DNA of 7,688 nucleotides from Leptospiraceae bacterium (GTDB lineage: Bacteria; Spirochaetota; Leptospiria; Turneriellales; Turneriellaceae): positions 1 through 7,688 of the forward strand of contig JAEUSA010000275.1 of the NCBI GenBank assembly GCA_016788945.1. Reading direction: 5' to 3'. The notes under the pieces were generated by a model, which saw only the letters and a list, made by a program, of their open reading frames with translations, was not told the DNA's origin and searched no databases. A program made the translations under genes and the position numbers. This document shows positions 6,329-7,688 of the stretch, one piece after another (position 1 is the first letter of the stretch; every line of letters starts with the position of its first letter).

Positions 6329-7688
6329 ACCGGCGCCGAAGCGCCGGATCTCGATTGTCACGAAAATATTTTCCGTATTTCTTGCGATCACCGCGCTCGA
6401 TATTTCGGCTATTTACGTGTTCGTCGGCACCGGACAAATAGACCAGCTGAGTCGCAACGGCCTGCTCATCGCCGAAAACGCCGCACTGCGTATCGTAGCC
6501 GCACTCTCGAAGGCCAAGGGCGACGAAGCTTACCTGCTTAAGGTCGCGCAGGGTGCCGGGGAAGGTTCTGAAGCGAAACTCAGCGGCTGCAAAATCATCG
6601 GGGCGGATGGTCGCATGGACGGCGTCGTATCTGCTTCGGCGCTCAAAGCGATGCGGCTCTATGAATCAGAACAGCGCCTGTTCTACACCGATCTGTCGCA
6701 GAAAGATTTTTCTGCTGGCGTTTATGTGCCGTACAAAGGTAGTACACTTTCCGTTGTTCATTGCGGGGTACTCCTCGAGTCGATTCGCGAAGCATTCGAC
6801 CGCCTTCTGCGCCTGAGCGCCATTATTCTTGCCGTTACCTTACTGATGCAGGCCTTTCTCGCCTGGTTTATCTATATGGTCTTTCTGCGCCGCCTACGTG
6901 TGCTCGAAAAATCGACCGATCGCATCGCGCGCGGCGATTTTTCGGGTGATTTTCAAGCGGGTAAACGTTTCGACGAACTTGACCAGCTTGGCTACCGCTT
7001 CAATGAGATGCGCCTTGCCCTCGCTGAAAAGACACGCGCGCTCGAAGATACTCTGCTGCATCTCGAAAAGGTCAATTTCGACCTTGAAGGTGATCTGATT
7101 TTAGGTGAAGAAATACAGCGCAGCATTCTGCCGATGACGCATGCCGGGCGTCATCTCCGCTGGTGTGTGGCTTATCGGCCGCTGTCGCGCGTCTCGGGGG
7201 ATTTCTACGATGTCTACGATTTACCCGATGGCGCGACCGGTATTCTGCAGTTTGACGCTTCGGGGCATGGTGTGCCGGCCGCGCTGTTGACGATGATGGC
7301 GAAGATCAGTTTTGTCGAAGCGATTCTCAAAGCCGAACAACCCAATCAGGTAGTCGCAGCCGTGAACGACGAACTTTCCGAGCACCTGCAGAAGACCGGA
7401 AATTTCTTAACGGCATTTTACGCGGTGGTGCGCCCGCATGGTCGCGTGATCTATTGCAATGCGGCGCATACGCGCGTGATCGTGATTCGCCACGACCGCG
7501 AGTTGGTCGAATATGTTGACCCGACTTCGCTGAGTGTCGGTTTTGCCCCACCGGGCAGCGGATCATTTCACAACGGCGAACTGATTCTGCGCCGCGGTGA
7601 CCGCCTGCTGATTCATACCGACGGCCTCACCGAAACGGTGGATAAAACAGGAAAAGCATTCGGCTATGAAGGAGTCAGCGAACTCGTG
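6312..7688 (+). CDS. Membrane HAMP-domain SpoIIE/PP2C-type serine phosphatase (3' end outside the window)
   Basis: The open frame gives 459 residues and continues past the window. Order of parts: a basic N-terminus, TM1 at about 19-38, an extracytoplasmic sensor region (about 39-166), TM2 at about 169-192, a HAMP linker (about 190-245, including ARGDF at 206-210), a coiled segment ending in EEIQRSILP, then the SpoIIE-type phosphatase. The last shows SGDFYDVYD (295-303), FDASGHG (314-320) and TDGLTET (436-442), supplying Asp297, Asp315 and Asp437 as probable metal ligands; the final family motif lies beyond the window. The sensor region shows no recognised ligand-binding domain. The ATG at 6312 lies inside the STAS gene and lacks a clear ribosome binding site, which suggests translation coupled to STAS. 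It should dephosphorylate the STAS protein in response to an external signal. Confidence 0.92.
   Translation, partial: MHSKAEPAPKRRISIVTKIFSVFLAITALDISAIYVFVGTGQIDQLSRNGLLIAENAALRIVAALSKAKGDEAYLLKVAQGAGEGSEAKLSGCKIIGADGRMDGVVSASALKAMRLYESEQRLFYTDLSQKDFSAGVYVPYKGSTLSVVHCGVLLESIREAFDRLLRLSAIILAVTLLMQAFLAWFIYMVFLRRLRVLEKSTDRIARGDFSGDFQAGKRFDELDQLGYRFNEMRLALAEKTRALEDTLLHLEKVNFDLEGDLILGEEIQRSILPMTHAGRHLRWCVAYRPLSRVSGDFYDVYDLPDGATGILQFDASGHGVPAALLTMMAKISFVEAILKAEQPNQVVAAVNDELSEHLQKTGNFLTAFYAVVRPHGRVIYCNAAHTRVIVIRHDRELVEYVDPTSLSVGFAPPGSGSFHNGELILRRGDRLLIHTDGLTETVDKTGKAFGYEGVSELV
6330..6347 (+). repeat. Perfect 7-bp hairpin with CGAA loop just after the STAS stop codon
   Basis: CCGGCGC-CGAA-GCGCCGG begins two bases after the STAS stop codon and lies within codons 7-12 of the phosphatase gene. 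The stem is all G/C and the tetraloop is stable. No T-tract follows, so it is not a typical intrinsic terminator. It could slow ribosomes or tune the ratio of STAS protein to phosphatase; that role is inferred. Confidence 0.5.

Noticed and set aside
6330..6347. Intrinsic terminator after the STAS gene
   Set aside because: The stem is strong but no T-tract follows, and the phosphatase reading frame runs straight through it.
5918..6391. Open frame of 157 codons on the minus strand across the STAS gene
   Set aside because: It is antisense to a clearly recognisable STAS gene and its translation is Arg/His/Cys-rich without any domain; a shadow frame.

Overview
The window holds two divergently oriented gene clusters separated by about 100 bases. 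Composition looks moderate, roughly half G+C by eye. Genes are tightly packed with start/stop overlaps, as in a bacterial chromosome. The mix of a HAMP-SpoIIE phosphatase/STAS partner-switching module and a urea transporter fused to a peptidoglycan-peptidase-type domain suggests a Gram-negative, environmental bacterium. A member of the Leptospirales (for example Turneriella-like) is my best guess. That guess rests on general resemblance only, because the window has no rRNA, tRNA or marker gene to fix it.

Left cluster (minus strand, read from 4971 down to 31): four genes that look like one operon. In transcription order they are a small PqqD-family protein (4971-4717), an ATP-grasp ligase (4717-3638), a PLP-dependent decarboxylase of the DAP/ornithine/arginine fold-type III family (3641-2121) and a urea transporter with a C-terminal M23 peptidase domain (2109-31). 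The first pair shares one base (TGATG), the second overlaps by four (ATGA), and the third is 11 bases apart with a strong ribosome binding site over the upstream stop codon. This is the most interesting part of the window. A peptide-binding PqqD-like protein, an amide-bond-forming ATP-grasp enzyme, a decarboxylase and a membrane channel/peptidase fusion together suggest an uncharacterised biosynthesis-and-export or cell-envelope modification system. The decarboxylase has an N-terminal extension with a YxxP motif like that of lasso-peptide leaders, which are recognised by PqqD-like proteins. The same gene also appears to carry an in-frame insertion of a short dispersed repeat of about 100 bp, flanked by 7-bp direct repeats.

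Right cluster (plus strand, 5074 to the window end): an unrecognised, mostly helical 305-residue soluble protein, a STAS-domain anti-sigma factor antagonist (5993-6328), and a membrane-anchored HAMP/SpoIIE-type serine phosphatase that starts inside the STAS gene and runs off the window end. These form a probable partner-switching signalling module: the phosphatase would dephosphorylate Ser57 of the STAS protein in response to a signal sensed outside the cytoplasmic membrane. No anti-sigma kinase lies within the window.

No RNA gene, CRISPR array, insertion sequence with a transposase, or convincing sigma-70 promoter was found. There is no stretch longer than 300 bases without a gene.
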